64,000 nucleotides of DNA from Hyphomicrobiaceae bacterium (GCA_016793065.1 JAEULV010000088.1:1-64000), one strand, 5' to 3'; counted from the first letter of the stretch, positions 19,062 to 28,752 are shown. Numbers and translations: made by a program. Notes: generated from the letters alone by a model not told the origin.

Positions 19062-20491
19062 CCGCACCGCTCTGGACCCTCGAGGCCTTCGCCGCCGCCG
19101 CCGGCGGCCGCATCGTCGGCGCCCCGGCTGCCGCCATCCTCGGCATTTCCATCGACACCCGCACGCTGAAGCCCGGCGATGCCTTCGTCGCCCTCGCCGG
19201 CGAGCAGACCGATGGCCACGCCTATGTCGAGCGCGCCCTTGGCGCCGGCGCCGCCTGCGCCCTCGTCAGCGAGGACAAGCTCCCGACCCTGCCGGCCGGC
19301 GGCCGCTATGTCGTCGTCGCCGACACGCTGAAGGCGCTGGAGGCCGTCGGTTGCGCCGCCCGCGCCCGTGTCAATGCCCGCATCGTCGCCGTCACCGGCT
19401 CCGTCGGCAAGACATCGACCAAGGAAGCCCTGCGCGCCGTGCTCGCCGATCAGGCCCCGACCCACGCCGCCGTCGCCTCGTTCAACAACCACATCGGCGT
19501 GCCGCTGACGCTGGCGCGCATGCCCGCCGACGTCACCTATGCGGTGTTCGAGATCGGCATGAACCATTCGGGCGAAATCACCCCGCTCGTCGCCATGGTT
19601 CGCCCCCACGTCGCCATCGTCACCACCATCGCTCCGGTCCATCTCGAGCACTTCTCCGGCATCGACGCCATCGCCGAGGCCAAGGCCGAGATCTTCACCG
19701 GCCTCGAACCCGGCGGCGCCGCCGTCATCAACGCCGATGCCCCCTGCGCCGGCATCCTGCTCGCCGCCGCAACCGCCCATGGCGCCCGCATCGTCCGCTT
19801 CGGCGAGACAGCCGGCTGCGACAGCCGGCTGGAGGACTGCGCCCTGCGTCCCGACGGCTCGTCGGTGTCAGCATCGATCCTCGCCACGCCGATGACCTAC
19901 AAGCTCGGCGCCCCCGGCCGCCACCTCGTCCTCAATTCCCTCGCCGTGCTCTCCGCCGCCGCCCTCGTCGGCGCCGACCTTGCCCGCGCCGCCTTCTCGC
20001 TGGCCGAACTCGGCGCCCCCAAAGGTCGCGGCGAGCGCCATTCCCTCTCCCTCGCCAACGGAACCGCCAGCCTGATCGACGAGAGTTACAACGCCAACCC
20101 CGCCTCGATGCGCGCCGCCATCGCCCTGCTCGGCCAGGCCCATGTCGGCCTGCACGGCCGCCGCATCGCCGTGCTCGGCGACATGCTCGAACTCGGCCCC
20201 GACGGCGCCAGCCTCCACGCCGACCTCGCCGGCCCGCTCGCCGCCGCCCGCGTCGACCGGCTCTACTGCGTAGGCCCGCTGATGCGCGCCCTCTGGCAGG
20301 CAGTCCCCGACGACATCCGCGCCGCCGCCGCCGACCGCGCCGGCGAGATCGAGGCAGATCTGCTCGCCGACATCCGCGCCGGCGACACCGTCATGATCAA
20401 GGGCTCCAACGGCACCAAAACCTTCCAACTGGTCGAAGCCCTGAAAAAGCGCTATGCGCAACCGGTAGAACCGGGGGAAAAAGCCGTTTGA
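19058..20491 (+). CDS. murF: UDP-MurNAc-tripeptide--D-alanyl-D-alanine ligase MurF
   Basis: MurF adds the D-Ala-D-Ala dipeptide made by Ddl to complete the cytoplasmic pentapeptide precursor. It has 477 residues. The ATP-binding loop 'TGSVGKTSTKEAL' is near residues 112-124, 'SFNNHIGVPLTL' and 'EIGMNHSGEI' follow, and 'DESYNANPASMRAA' marks the third domain. Its ATG overlaps the murE stop, so the two ligases are coupled. A 283-bp gap separates it from mraY. Confidence 0.96.
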   Translation: MTAPLWTLEAFAAAAGGRIVGAPAAAILGISIDTRTLKPGDAFVALAGEQTDGHAYVERALGAGAACALVSEDKLPTLPAGGRYVVVADTLKALEAVGCAARARVNARIVAVTGSVGKTSTKEALRAVLADQAPTHAAVASFNNHIGVPLTLARMPADVTYAVFEIGMNHSGEITPLVAMVRPHVAIVTTIAPVHLEHFSGIDAIAEAKAEIFTGLEPGGAAVINADAPCAGILLAAATAHGARIVRFGETAGCDSRLEDCALRPDGSSVSASILATPMTYKLGAPGRHLVLNSLAVLSAAALVGADLARAAFSLAELGAPKGRGERHSLSLANGTASLIDESYNANPASMRAAIALLGQAHVGLHGRRIAVLGDMLELGPDGASLHADLAGPLAAARVDRLYCVGPLMRALWQAVPDDIRAAAADRAGEIEADLLADIRAGDTVMIKGSNGTKTFQLVEALKKRYAQPVEPGEKAV

Positions 20492-20774
20492 GCCGCGCGT
20501 TGCCCCTGATTCGCCGCAAGTCGCGCCGTATTCGGCATGTCGGGGCAGCGGCGACGGGATCGATGCGCGAACCAGCAGCATCGGGCCGGCGACATCGGGC
20601 CGGAGTCGCGACGTCCGTCGCCGGGCCAGCGCGGCCCTGGTGAATGAGTAAGTAGCGGCGGGCGGGCATCCGGCCGGCCTGGAATATCCAGCGTTTTCAA
20701 AGGCATCCAGCGCCAGTCGTTTCGCTCGAAACAGCAGGCCGCCTGCCCAACGACCTGAGCGGAGAAACGACACG

Positions 20775-21857
20775 ATGCTCTACATGCTCGGCGAACTCGC
20801 CAACCAGTTCATCCTGTTCAACGTTTTCCGCTATCAGACCTTCCGCACCGGCGCCGCGACCCTCACCGCCCTGCTCTTCGTGCTGGTCTTCGCCCCGACC
20901 ATGATCAGCGCCCTGCGCGTCAAGCAGGGCAAGGGCCAGCCGATCCGCGAGGATGGCCCCCAGACCCACCTCGCCAAGAAGGGCACCCCGACCATGGGCG
21001 GCCTGATGATCCTGACCGGCATGCTGGTCAGCGTGCTGCTGTGGGCCAACCTCTCCAATCCCTATGTCTGGATCGTCCTCGTCGTCACCCTCGGCTTCGG
21101 CGCCATCGGCTTCTATGATGACTACCTGAAGGTCACCAAGCAGAGCCACAAGGGCTTTTCCGGCCGTCAGCGCCTGGCGCTGGAGTTCCTCATCGCCGGC
21201 GCCGCCGTCTGGGCCGTCACCGCCGTCGGCAATGCCGAACTGTCCTATTCCCTCGCCGTGCCGTTCCTGAAGGACACGCTGATCTATCTCGGCTACGTCT
21301 TCGTCATCTTCGGCGCCGTGGTCATCGTCGGCGCCGGCAATGCCGTCAACCTCACCGACGGCCTCGACGGCCTCGCCATCGTCCCGGTGATGATCGCCGC
21401 CGCCTCCTTCGGCCTCATCGCCTATCTCTCCGGCAACGCCGTCTTCGCCCGCTATCTCGACATCCACCATGTCCCCGGCACCGGCGAGCTCGCCGTGCTC
21501 TGCGGCGCCGTCATCGGCGCCGGCCTCGGCTTCCTGTGGTTCAATGCGCCGCCGGCGGCGATCTTCATGGGCGACACCGGCTCGCTGGCGCTCGGCGGCA
21601 TGCTCGGCGCCATCGCCGTCGCCACCAAGCACGAGATCGTGCTTGCCATCATCGGCGGCCTGTTCGTGCTCGAAGCCGCCTCGGTGATCATCCAGGTCGC
21701 CTCGTTCAAGCTGACCGGCAAGCGCGTCTTTCGAATGGCGCCCATCCACCACCATTTCGAACAGCTCGGCTGGAAGGAACCGCAAGTGGTGATCCGTTTC
21801 TGGATCATCGCCTTCGTCCTCGCCCTCATCGGGCTTTCCACCCTCAAGCTGCGCTGA
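20775..21857 (+). CDS. mraY: Phospho-MurNAc-pentapeptide transferase MraY
   Basis: MraY transfers phospho-MurNAc-pentapeptide to undecaprenyl phosphate, forming lipid I on the inner membrane. It is polytopic (about ten membrane segments) with 360 residues. Catalytic landmarks are 'TPTMGGLM', '[12 protein letters not shown]' with the two aspartates, '[10 protein letters not shown]', and the late '[11 protein letters not shown]' histidine cluster. The 283 bp before it contain no gene and could hold a secondary promoter. murD follows after 10 bp. Confidence 0.97.
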   Translation: MLYMLGELANQFILFNVFRYQTFRTGAATLTALLFVLVFAPTMISALRVKQGKGQPIREDGPQTHLAKKGTPTMGGLMILTGMLVSVLLWANLSNPYVWIVLVVTLGFGAIGFYDDYLKVTKQSHKGFSGRQRLALEFLIAGAAVWAVTAVGNAELSYSLAVPFLKDTLIYLGYVFVIFGAVVIVGAGNAVNLTDGLDGLAIVPVMIAAASFGLIAYLSGNAVFARYLDIHHVPGTGELAVLCGAVIGAGLGFLWFNAPPAAIFMGDTGSLALGGMLGAIAVATKHEIVLAIIGGLFVLEAASVIIQVASFKLTGKRVFRMAPIHHHFEQLGWKEPQVVIRFWIIAFVLALIGLSTLKLR

Positions 21858-21867
21858 GAGCTGCCCC

Positions 21868-23259
21868 ATGATCCCGGTTCGCGTCTTCGCCGGTCGCCGT
21901 GTCGCCGTCTTCGGCCTCGGCGGCTCCGGCCTCGTCTCGTGTCAGGCGCTTGTCGCCGGCGGCACCGATGTCGTCGCCTGGGACGACGGCGAGGCCTCGC
22001 GCCTGAAGGCAGCTGAGGCCGGCATCGCCGTCCGCGACCTGCGCGCCGAGGACTGGTCGACCATCGCCGCGCTGGTGCTCGCCCCCGGCGTGCCGCTGAC
22101 CCACCCCGTGCCGCACTGGTCTGTCGAACTCGCCCGCGCCCATGGCGTCGAGATCATTGGCGATGTCGAGCTGTTCGTGCGTGAACGCCGCGCCACCTGC
22201 CCCGACGCGCCGCTCGTCTGCATCACCGGCACCAACGGCAAGTCGACCACCACCGCGCTGATCGCCCACCTGCTGCGCGCCGCCGGCTGCGACGTGCAGA
22301 TGGGCGGCAATATCGGCACCGCCGTACTGTCGCTCGAACCGCCGCAGCCCGGCCGCCACTACGTCGTCGAGTGCTCGTCGTTCCAGATCGACACCACGCC
22401 GACCCTCGATCCGACCGTCGGCATCCACATGAACCTGTCGGAGGATCACCTCGATCGCCACGGTACCATGGAGAACTACGCCGCGATCAAGCAGCGCCTC
22501 GTCGCCGGCGCCCGCACCGCCGTCATCGGCATCGACGATCCGCTGTCCTCGGCCATGGCCGACCGGGTCGAGCAGACCGGCGTCGCCGTCGTGCGCATCT
22601 CCAACCACCTGCCGGTCGCCCACGGCGTCTATGCCGATCGCGGCCACATCGTCGAGGCCTCGACCGCCGCCGCCACCGTCATCGGCGACCTCACCGGCAT
22701 CGACAGCCTGCGCGGCGCCCACAATGCCCAGAACGCCGCCGCCGCCAGCGCCGCCCTGCGCGCCCTCGGCTTCGAGCCGCGCACCATCATGGCCGGGCTC
22801 AGGACCTTCCCCGGCCTTGCCCACCGCATGGAGCTGGTCGGGCGGATCGGCCGGGTGCAGTTCGTCAACGATTCCAAGGCCACCAACGCCGATAGCACTG
22901 CCCAGGCGCTGGCCTCGTTCGAACGCATCTACCTGATCGCCGGCGGCAAGCCGAAATCCGGCGGCATCACCTCGCTCACCTCGTTCTTCCCGCGCATCGC
23001 CAAGGCCTATCTCATCGGCGTCGCCGCCGAGGAATTCGCCGCCACCCTCGACGGCAAGGCCGCGACCGTCATCGCCGGCACCATGGCCGAAGCCGTGCGG
23101 CTCGCCAGCGCCGATGCCTGTGCCGACCATCGCCCCGGCGCCGATCCGGTGGTGCTGCTGTCGCCCGCCTGCGCCTCCTACGACCAGTATCGCAATTTCG
23201 AGCTGCGCGGCGACCACTTCCGCGATCTCGTCCTCGCCCTCGACGGCCTGTCCCGCTGA
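21868..23259 (+). CDS. murD: UDP-MurNAc-L-alanine--D-glutamate ligase MurD
   Basis: MurD adds D-glutamate to UDP-MurNAc-L-alanine. It has 463 residues, with the N-terminal '[15 protein letters not shown]' nucleotide-fold loop, the ATP loop '[13 protein letters not shown]', and '[12 protein letters not shown]' in the third domain. It is the last dcw gene on the plus strand. In the common alphaproteobacterial order ftsW, murG and murC come next; here they are missing and an unrelated aminopeptidase follows after about 150 bp. That makes the murD 3' side a likely rearrangement junction. Confidence 0.96.
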   Translation: MIPVRVFAGRRVAVFGLGGSGLVSCQALVAGGTDVVAWDDGEASRLKAAEAGIAVRDLRAEDWSTIAALVLAPGVPLTHPVPHWSVELARAHGVEIIGDVELFVRERRATCPDAPLVCITGTNGKSTTTALIAHLLRAAGCDVQMGGNIGTAVLSLEPPQPGRHYVVECSSFQIDTTPTLDPTVGIHMNLSEDHLDRHGTMENYAAIKQRLVAGARTAVIGIDDPLSSAMADRVEQTGVAVVRISNHLPVAHGVYADRGHIVEASTAAATVIGDLTGIDSLRGAHNAQNAAAASAALRALGFEPRTIMAGLRTFPGLAHRMELVGRIGRVQFVNDSKATNADSTAQALASFERIYLIAGGKPKSGGITSLTSFFPRIAKAYLIGVAAEEFAATLDGKAATVIAGTMAEAVRLASADACADHRPGADPVVLLSPACASYDQYRNFELRGDHFRDLVLALDGLSR

Positions 23260-23410
23260 CCGGCCGGACCGCGTCCCCCGGCGCCTGTCCCGGTCGGGCG
23301 GACGCCGGGATCCGGAACGATCGCGGCGCATGGGAGCCACGCCCTTGTGGCGCCGGGGGCTTTCGTGCTGAACTGATGTGAAACACTCACGCCCGTGCCG
23401 GAAACCCGAA

Positions 23411-25228
23411 ATGTTCCAAAGCTTTGACACCTCCGCCAATCCTGCGTTCGGGTCCGCGCGGGTCGCGCTGCTGCGGGCGGAGCTGCAAGCGCGCGAGCTC
23501 GCCGGCTTCCTGATCCCCCGCGCCGACGAGCATCAGGGCGAATATGTCCCCCCACACGCCGAGCGTCTCGCCTGGCTGACCGGCTTCACCGGGTCCGCCG
23601 GCCTGGCGATCGTGCTGCGCCACCGCGCCGTCGTCCTGGTCGATGGTCGCTATGTCCTGCAGGTGCGCGACCAGTGCGATCCGGCGGTGTTCGAATATGC
23701 CTCGCTGATCGAGCCGCCGCCGTCCGCCTGGCTCGCCGCCGCCGTCGGCGCCGGCGACCGCATCGGCTACGATCCGTGGCTCCACACCGCCAACGAAATC
23801 AGCCGCTTCGCCAAGGCGATCGAGCCGGCCGGCGCCGTCCTCGTCCCGGTCGAGGCCAACCTCGTCGATGCCGTCTGGGCCGACCGGCCGCCCGCCCCGC
23901 TCGCCGCCGTCGAACTGCAGCCGCTGGAGCTTGCCGGCGAGCCGGTCGACGCCAAGCTCGCCCGCCTCGCCGCCGCCCTGCGCGCCGCCAAGGCCGACGC
24001 CGCCGTGCTGACCCAGCCCGACAGCATCGCCTGGGCCTTCAACATCCGCGGCGCCGACGTGCCGCACACGCCGCTGCCGCTTTCGTTCGCCATTCTCGCC
24101 GCCGATGCCCGCCCGACCCTGTTCATCGACGGACGCAAGCTCTCCAACGCCGTCCGCGCCGAGCTTGCCGCCCACGCCGACATCGCCGAACCCGGCCGCC
24201 TGCTCGCCAGCGTCGATGCCCTCGCCGGCGCCGGCAAGGCCGTGCTGATCGACCCCGACACCGCCGCCATCGCCCTTGCCGAGCGGGTCCGCGCCAGCGG
24301 CGGCACCGTCGTCGAAGGCAAGGACCCGGTCATGCTGCCGAAGGCGCGCAAGAACGCCGCCGAGCTCGCCGGCACCCGCGCCGCCCATCGCCGCGACGGC
24401 GCCGCCATGGCAAATTTCCTCGCCTGGTTCGACCGCGAAGCGCCGAAGGGCGAACTTGACGAAATCGCCGTCGCCACCGCGCTCGAACGCTGCCGCGCCG
24501 CCACCGGCGAACTGCGCGACCTGTCCTTCGACACCATTTCCGGCGCCGGCCCCAATGGCGCGATCATCCACTACCGGGTATCGACCGCCAGCAACCGCAA
24601 GGTCGACCGCGACAACCTGTTCCTGATCGACAGCGGCGGCCAGTACCAGGACGGCACCACCGACATAACCCGCACCCTCGCCGTCGGCACGCCGACGGCG
24701 GCCATGGCCCGCCACTACACCCTGGTGCTGAAGGGCATGATCGCGATCTCGCGGCTGAAATTCCCCAAGGGCACCCATGGCGCCCATATCGACGCCTTCG
24801 CCCGCGCCGCCATGTGGGCCGAGGGGCTGGACTACGACCACGGCACCGGCCACGGCGTCGGCAGCTTCCTGTCGGTGCACGAAGGCCCGCAGCGCATATC
24901 CAAGCTGTCGACCGTGCCCTTCGAACCCGGCATGATCCTGTCGAACGAGCCGGGCTATTACCGCCCCGGCGAATACGGCATCCGCATCGAGAATCTGATC
25001 GTCGTCACCGAGGCCGCGACCCCGCCCGGCGGCGAGCGGCCGATGCACGGCTTCGAGACGCTGACGCTGGCGCCGCTCGACCGCCGGCTGATCGTCGCGG
25101 CCCTGCTCACCCGCGCCGAGGTCGACTGGATCGACGCCTATCACGCCCGCGTCCAGCGCGAGATCGGTCCGCTCGTCGCCGCCGAAACCGCGAACTGGCT
25201 CGCCGCCGCCTGCGCGCCGCTGGCCTGA
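23411..25228 (+). CDS. M24B-family Xaa-Pro aminopeptidase
   Basis: This is a three-domain, eukaryote-like aminopeptidase P that removes N-terminal residues preceding proline. I choose the ATG at 23411; an earlier start at 23378 adds 11 residues. Two creatinase-like N-terminal domains (about 1-310) precede the pita-bread catalytic domain. The five metal ligands are visible: Asp pair in 'DSGGQYQDGTTDIT', His in 'GTGHGVGSFLSVHEG', Glu in 'LSNEPGYY' and Glu in 'GIRIENLIVV'. About 605 residues is normal for this subclass. It interrupts the dcw region and ends just before rnpB, which reads towards it. Confidence 0.92.
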   Translation: MFQSFDTSANPAFGSARVALLRAELQARELAGFLIPRADEHQGEYVPPHAERLAWLTGFTGSAGLAIVLRHRAVVLVDGRYVLQVRDQCDPAVFEYASLIEPPPSAWLAAAVGAGDRIGYDPWLHTANEISRFAKAIEPAGAVLVPVEANLVDAVWADRPPAPLAAVELQPLELAGEPVDAKLARLAAALRAAKADAAVLTQPDSIAWAFNIRGADVPHTPLPLSFAILAADARPTLFIDGRKLSNAVRAELAAHADIAEPGRLLASVDALAGAGKAVLIDPDTAAIALAERVRASGGTVVEGKDPVMLPKARKNAAELAGTRAAHRRDGAAMANFLAWFDREAPKGELDEIAVATALERCRAATGELRDLSFDTISGAGPNGAIIHYRVSTASNRKVDRDNLFLIDSGGQYQDGTTDITRTLAVGTPTAAMARHYTLVLKGMIAISRLKFPKGTHGAHIDAFARAAMWAEGLDYDHGTGHGVGSFLSVHEGPQRISKLSTVPFEPGMILSNEPGYYRPGEYGIRIENLIVVTEAATPPGGERPMHGFETLTLAPLDRRLIVAALLTRAEVDWIDAYHARVQREIGPLVAAETANWLAAACAPLA

Positions 25229-25246
25229 ACGCGCGGGCGAGACCTT

Positions 25247-25643
25247 GACGCCAGTCGGTCTGTAAGCCGGGTTCTGTAGGGCGGACTTGCGCCCGCGTGA
25301 TGGTCATTCATCTGGGATGCCCGTCGCCGGACACCTCGCGCGACCTACCCGGACAGCTCGCTCGGAGAATGAGCTGACGGGTTGCCCCGTCACGCCGTCC
25401 CTATTCGGTCTTGCTCCCGGTGGGGTTTTCCGTGCCGGTCCCGTTGCCGGTCCCGCGGTGGGCTCTTACCCCACCTTTTCACCCTGGCCCCGGACGCATC
25501 CGGGGTGGTCTGTTTTCTGTGGCACTTTCCCTGGGGTCGCCCCCGCCGGGCGTTACCCGGCACCGTTTCTCCGTGGAGCCCGGACTTTCCTCCCGCTCGC
25601 CCTTTCGAGCCTTGAGCGCGCGACCATCCGACCGACTGGCGTC
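25247..25643 (-). ncRNA. rnpB: RNase P RNA, bacterial type A
   Basis: rnpB encodes the catalytic RNA that trims tRNA 5' leaders. On the minus strand the 5' part contains the near-universal 'GAGGAAAGTCCGGGCTCC' block (near 25580-25600) and the 3' part contains 'CAGAACCCGGCTTACAGAC' (near 25259-25278). The two ends form the long P1 helix: 25247-25259 pairs perfectly with 25631-25643 over 13 bp. The roughly 397-nt length fits type A RNAs. Its 3' end lies about 18 bp from the convergent aminopeptidase stop. Confidence 0.95.
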
Positions 25644-25649
25644 AGGCGC

Positions 25650-25679
25650 GAGAGACGCGAGCCGGCCGGCAAAGTCAAG
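25650..25679 (-). promoter_or_regulatory. rnpB promoter
   Basis: On the minus strand a CTTGACT element (-35; complement of 25673-25679) is separated by 17 bp from TCTCTC (complement of 25650-25655). The latter is at -12 to -7 from the expected RNA 5' end near 25643. CTTGAC is the common alphaproteobacterial -35; the -10 is a weak match. Confidence 0.6.
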
Positions 25680-26001
25680 CCGAACTTGTCGCGCCGCGCC
25701 GCCCGTCGCCACGACCGCCGACATTGATCCGAACGGAGCGAAGCCCATGAACGTCAACGGCGCGCTCGCGGGTTTCGCGGCGCGCCGTTGCGGCTTGGGC
25801 GTTTCCTGTCGTTTTTTCTAGGCCGGATGCGGCGCGCCGGCTTTCGCCTCGTCGGGCACTCCCGCCTGCCGGGAGCCGATTGCCCGCATCTCGCGCCGCT
25901 TGCCGGTTATCTCCCAATTCGCCCTCGGCTCGCTCGATCCGTTGCGGGCGAAACACGGGAATTCGAAACTGCCGATCCCTCCTCGGCACTGCTGGCCCCG
26001 T
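25680..26001. other. Gap between rnpB promoter and microprotein
   Basis: No convincing gene is seen. It contains a 24-codon plus-strand frame (25747-25821) with GGAG upstream and a strong internal 10-bp inverted repeat (25756-25765 with 25780-25789); I list this only as an observation. The rest shows nothing recognisable. Confidence 0.4.
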
Positions 26002-26085
26002 TCACAAAACTCCGACGAGGACCGCGCCGATGAACCCGAAGGCGGCGCATACCAGAACGACGTTGAGACTGTTGGTGATCGACAT
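26002..26085 (-). CDS. 27-residue single-pass membrane microprotein
   Basis: A small frame starts at the ATG at 26085 and is preceded by a strong AAGGAGA ribosome site 6-8 bases upstream. It encodes 27 residues: a short polar N-terminus (MSITNSLN) and one hydrophobic stretch rich in V, L, A, G and F to the end. A possible promoter (TTGCCG, 16 bp, TATCCT) and a perfect dyad at 26180-26206 lie upstream. I do not recognise a family. The translation signal makes it a better gene candidate than the longer frame that contains it. A small membrane regulator is a guess. Confidence 0.6.
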   Translation of the reverse strand: MSITNSLNVVLVCAAFGFIGAVLVGVL

Positions 26086-26179
26086 CGACGGTCTCCTTAC
26101 GTGTTGGACTGACGAAAGGATAAGCGCTTTCCCGTGGCCGGCAATCGAAAAAGATTGTGCGATGCGACATAAAGTGTGG

Positions 26180-26206
26180 GAAATCCGCCAAAATTTGGCG
26201 GATTTC
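26180..26206. promoter_or_regulatory. Perfect 13-bp inverted repeat, operator-like
   Basis: Arms 26180-26192 and 26194-26206 are perfect inverse complements around a single A at 26193 (core CCGCCAAAATTTGGCGG). With a 1-base centre it cannot form a terminator loop, so it is more likely a dimer-binding DNA site. It lies 95 bp upstream of the microprotein and 155 bp beyond the murB stop. Confidence 0.55.
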
Positions 26207-26361
26207 ATAGTCATTTTAAGCGATTAGAAAAATGCTCCGGCTGTTGGCGCCGGCCCTTGCAATCAGGCTGTTTTGGTCGGGTTTCGCCCCCCGATGGACC
26301 TTGGATGATGTCAAGATGGCGCCGGATCGGCGCGGCGATTCACCGCGCCGTCGCCGCTTTG

Positions 26362-27318
26362 TCAGCCCGCCGGCGGCACGAACGCCGCCACTTCGCGGCC
26401 CGGCTCGAACCGGCCGATGCGCTTGATCTCCCAGTCGAGCAACACGCCCTGGGTCTCGAACACCCGCCGGCGCACATGCTCGCCGAGGCTTTCCAGGTCG
26501 ATGGCGCTGGCTTCACCGGTGTTGATCATGAAATTGCAGTGCATCGTCGACATCTGCGCCCCGCCGATCATGTGTCCGCGCAGGCCGGCCGCGTCGACCA
26601 GCTTCCAGGCGGAGTGACCGGGCGGGTTCTTGAAGGTCGAGCCGCCGGTCTTCTCCCGGATCGGCTGCGCCGTCTCGCGATGCTGCTGCACCGCGTCCAT
26701 CGCCGCCTGAATCTCCGCCTTCGCCTGCGGTTCGCCGGCATAGAGTGCCTCGACGAATATGAGGTCCTTCGACGCCGACGAATGCCGATAGGCATAGCCC
26801 ATGTCGGCATTGCTCAACCGGTGCACCGTGCCGGCGCGGTCGACCGCCGTCACCTCCACCACCCGCTGGCAGGTCTCCGCCCCGTTCGCGCCCGCATTCA
26901 TCCGCAGCGCCCCGCCGATCGAGCCGGGAATGCCGTGATAGAAGGCAAAGCCGCCAAGCCCGGCCTCGAGCGCCGCCGCCGCCACCCGCTTGTCGGGCGC
27001 CGCCGTGCCGGCCTTGATCCGACCCTCGGCATCAAGCGACACCTGGCCGAAGCCCCGCGCCGACAGCCGGATCACCACGCCGTCAACCCCGCCGTCGCGG
27101 ACGATCAGGTTCGAGCCGAGACCGATCACCGTCACCGGAACCTCACCCGGCAGCGCCTTGAGGAAGGTCGCCAGATCCGCCGTGTCCGCCGGCTGGAAGA
27201 ACAGCTCCGCCGGCCCGCCGACCCGAAACCAGGTGAACGGCGCCAGCGCGAAATTCGGCTGCAGCGAGCCACGCACGAGCGGCGCGAGGGAGGCGAGAAG
27301 ATCAGCGGTCAAGGGCAT
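26362..27318 (-). CDS. murB: UDP-N-acetylenolpyruvoylglucosamine reductase MurB
   Basis: MurB reduces UDP-GlcNAc-enolpyruvate to UDP-MurNAc using FAD and NADPH. I place the start at the ATG at 27318 ([11 protein letters not shown]), giving 318 residues; the frame is open to 27396, but those codons belong to a dispersed repeat. FAD-domain motifs are '[12 protein letters not shown]', '[17 protein letters not shown]' and '[15 protein letters not shown]', then '[18 protein letters not shown]' carrying the active-site Ser and the 'AGLRGH' block typical of type I enzymes. In relatives it lies between murC and ddl; here it is isolated on the minus strand, 3 kb past murD. Confidence 0.95.
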   Translation of the reverse strand: MPLTADLLASLAPLVRGSLQPNFALAPFTWFRVGGPAELFFQPADTADLATFLKALPGEVPVTVIGLGSNLIVRDGGVDGVVIRLSARGFGQVSLDAEGRIKAGTAAPDKRVAAAALEAGLGGFAFYHGIPGSIGGALRMNAGANGAETCQRVVEVTAVDRAGTVHRLSNADMGYAYRHSSASKDLIFVEALYAGEPQAKAEIQAAMDAVQQHRETAQPIREKTGGSTFKNPPGHSAWKLVDAAGLRGHMIGGAQMSTMHCNFMINTGEASAIDLESLGEHVRRRVFETQGVLLDWEIKRIGRFEPGREVAAFVPPAG

Positions 27319-27340
27319 CTTTCCGATCGAGGGCAGTCTG

Positions 27341-27475
27341 GAGCGCGCCTTATTCCAGAGGCCGAGGGCGCTGACGCGCCCGGTCTCTGAGGCCACGCGA
27401 ATTTCTCATCTGCATCAGAGGCATGCGAAATTCGCGTCAGCAATACCATCGGTCATTTTCAATGCCCAATGGTAT
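27341..27475 (-). repeat. Dispersed 135-bp repeat, copy A
   Basis: Read on the minus strand this segment aligns without gaps to 55329-55463, with about 18 mismatches in 135 positions by eye. Each copy holds two inverted repeats: an outer ATACCATYGG/CCGATGGTAT pair and a GCGAATTTC/GAAATTCGC pair around a short loop. It ends 22 bp before the preferred murB start and creates a false N-terminal extension of that gene. It looks like a REP-like or small non-autonomous element. Confidence 0.85.
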
Positions 27476-27533
27476 TTTGGCACAGACGCGCCGTCCGACC
27501 AAGATGCCGCCGGCCCCCGATCGCCGCCCCGCT

Positions 27534-28742
27534 TCACGCCGGCGCGCCGCCCTTCCAGCGCCGGTAGGCAAGCCGCACTCGCCGCCGCAATCCCGCCCCG
27601 AGCCGCACCAATAGCGCCGCGAGCCCGTCGGTTGTGGCAATCACCGCCCGGGCATAGTCGCGCCGTTCCCGCCAGATCAGGCCGTCGGGGTCGCTGAACT
27701 CCTGCATGCCGCTGTCCATCCGCATCGGCGGCGACTGCGCCAGCAGCCGATGGGTGATGTCGATATCGAGCAGCACCCCCGGCGCGAACCGCGCCAGCGT
27801 CTCGTCATAGGCGGTCTTCCAGAACAGGCAGCTGTCGCCCGCCTCGATCAGCACCCCGGCCGCCACGTCGCGCTTGCCGACGCTGAGCAGATCGACCGCC
27901 ACTTTGTCCCGCGCCGCCAGCGCCGCGATGCGCGCGCGCATCCGCGCCAGCGTCTCGCCATCTTGCGCCAGCGCCGTCCCGGCCCGGCCCTTCCAGCCGG
28001 TCGCCTCAAGCGCCACGAACCGCTCGAAGCCGGCAAGCGCATCCTGTCCGCGCAGGCTGCGATAGGTCGCCTCGCCGTCGCCGGCCAGCTGTTGCCGGCT
28101 CTTCCGCCGCCGCTTCAGCCCCTTGCCCAGACTCGATGCCAGATAGGCATCGGCCGCGATCGGCGCGGCCGGCGCCAACAGCGCCCGGGTCCAGCACTCG
28201 CCGACGGTGATCGACGTCCGCGCGTCCAGCAGCCGGTCAAGATCGCGCGGCCAGGCCGGCGCCACGATCACCCGCGGCAGGCCCGGCTCGTCGCGCACGA
28301 AATCCAGCAACGCCGCCAGGGTCGCTCCCGCCTGCCGCCGGTCCAGCACCGGCTCCGATGTCGGCTCGAATGTCGCATCGAGCGGTGCCTCCAGCACCTC
28401 GGCACCAAGATGCCAAAGGCTCCGGCTGCGCCGCAGCACCCAGACGCCGACCAGGCGCCGGTCGCCGCGCCGTGCCGTCAGCACCACCAGATCGTCCGCC
28501 TCGGCGCGCGCCGCATGCCCGGCGATCGCCGCCGGGGCCATGAACGGGTTGGGCCAGGCCGCCCGCGCCGCCAGGTCCTCGAACTCGACATGCCAACCGG
28601 CATAGGCCGTCGCATCGACCCGCTCGACCGCGATCGCCGCGCGGACCTCGGCGTCCGCCCGGGCATCGTCGACGAATCCCAACCACTGGGCGGGTTCGAG
28701 CGAGGCATCGGTCGCGCGGCGCAGGCGCGGCGAGGAAATCAT
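27534..28742 (-). CDS. CelD/BioF2-type GNAT acyltransferase
   Basis: This protein of 402 residues (from the ATG at 28742, 10 bp after the upstream stop) resembles the Acetyltransf_6 family, which N- or O-acylates sugars in exopolysaccharide and cellulose clusters. The C-terminal GNAT fold is recognisable from 'GKGLKRRRKSRQQLAGDG' (near residue 200), 'WKGRAGTAL' and 'CLFWKTAYDETLARFAPG'. The last 30 residues are strongly basic. It directly follows a Wzx-like flippase, so the pair probably belongs to a small surface-polysaccharide operon. No glycosyltransferase is adjacent. Substrate unknown. Confidence 0.8.
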   Translation of the reverse strand: MISSPRLRRATDASLEPAQWLGFVDDARADAEVRAAIAVERVDATAYAGWHVEFEDLAARAAWPNPFMAPAAIAGHAARAEADDLVVLTARRGDRRLVGVWVLRRSRSLWHLGAEVLEAPLDATFEPTSEPVLDRRQAGATLAALLDFVRDEPGLPRVIVAPAWPRDLDRLLDARTSITVGECWTRALLAPAAPIAADAYLASSLGKGLKRRRKSRQQLAGDGEATYRSLRGQDALAGFERFVALEATGWKGRAGTALAQDGETLARMRARIAALAARDKVAVDLLSVGKRDVAAGVLIEAGDSCLFWKTAYDETLARFAPGVLLDIDITHRLLAQSPPMRMDSGMQEFSDPDGLIWRERRDYARAVIATTDGLAALLVRLGAGLRRRVRLAYRRWKGGAPA

Positions 28743-28752
28743 TTCATCCACG

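Noticed and set aside
25287-25727. Plus-strand protein frame across the RNase P RNA
   Set aside because: The region is structured RNA with a perfect P1 helix and universal rnpB blocks; the frame is accidental.
26215-26361. Possible murB terminator near 26331-26351
   Set aside because: A 7-bp GC stem is present but there is no U-tract, so I did not list it.
27319-27396. N-terminal extension of MurB
   Set aside because: The added codons lie in or beside the dispersed 135-bp repeat, and normal MurB homology starts at the ATG at 27318.
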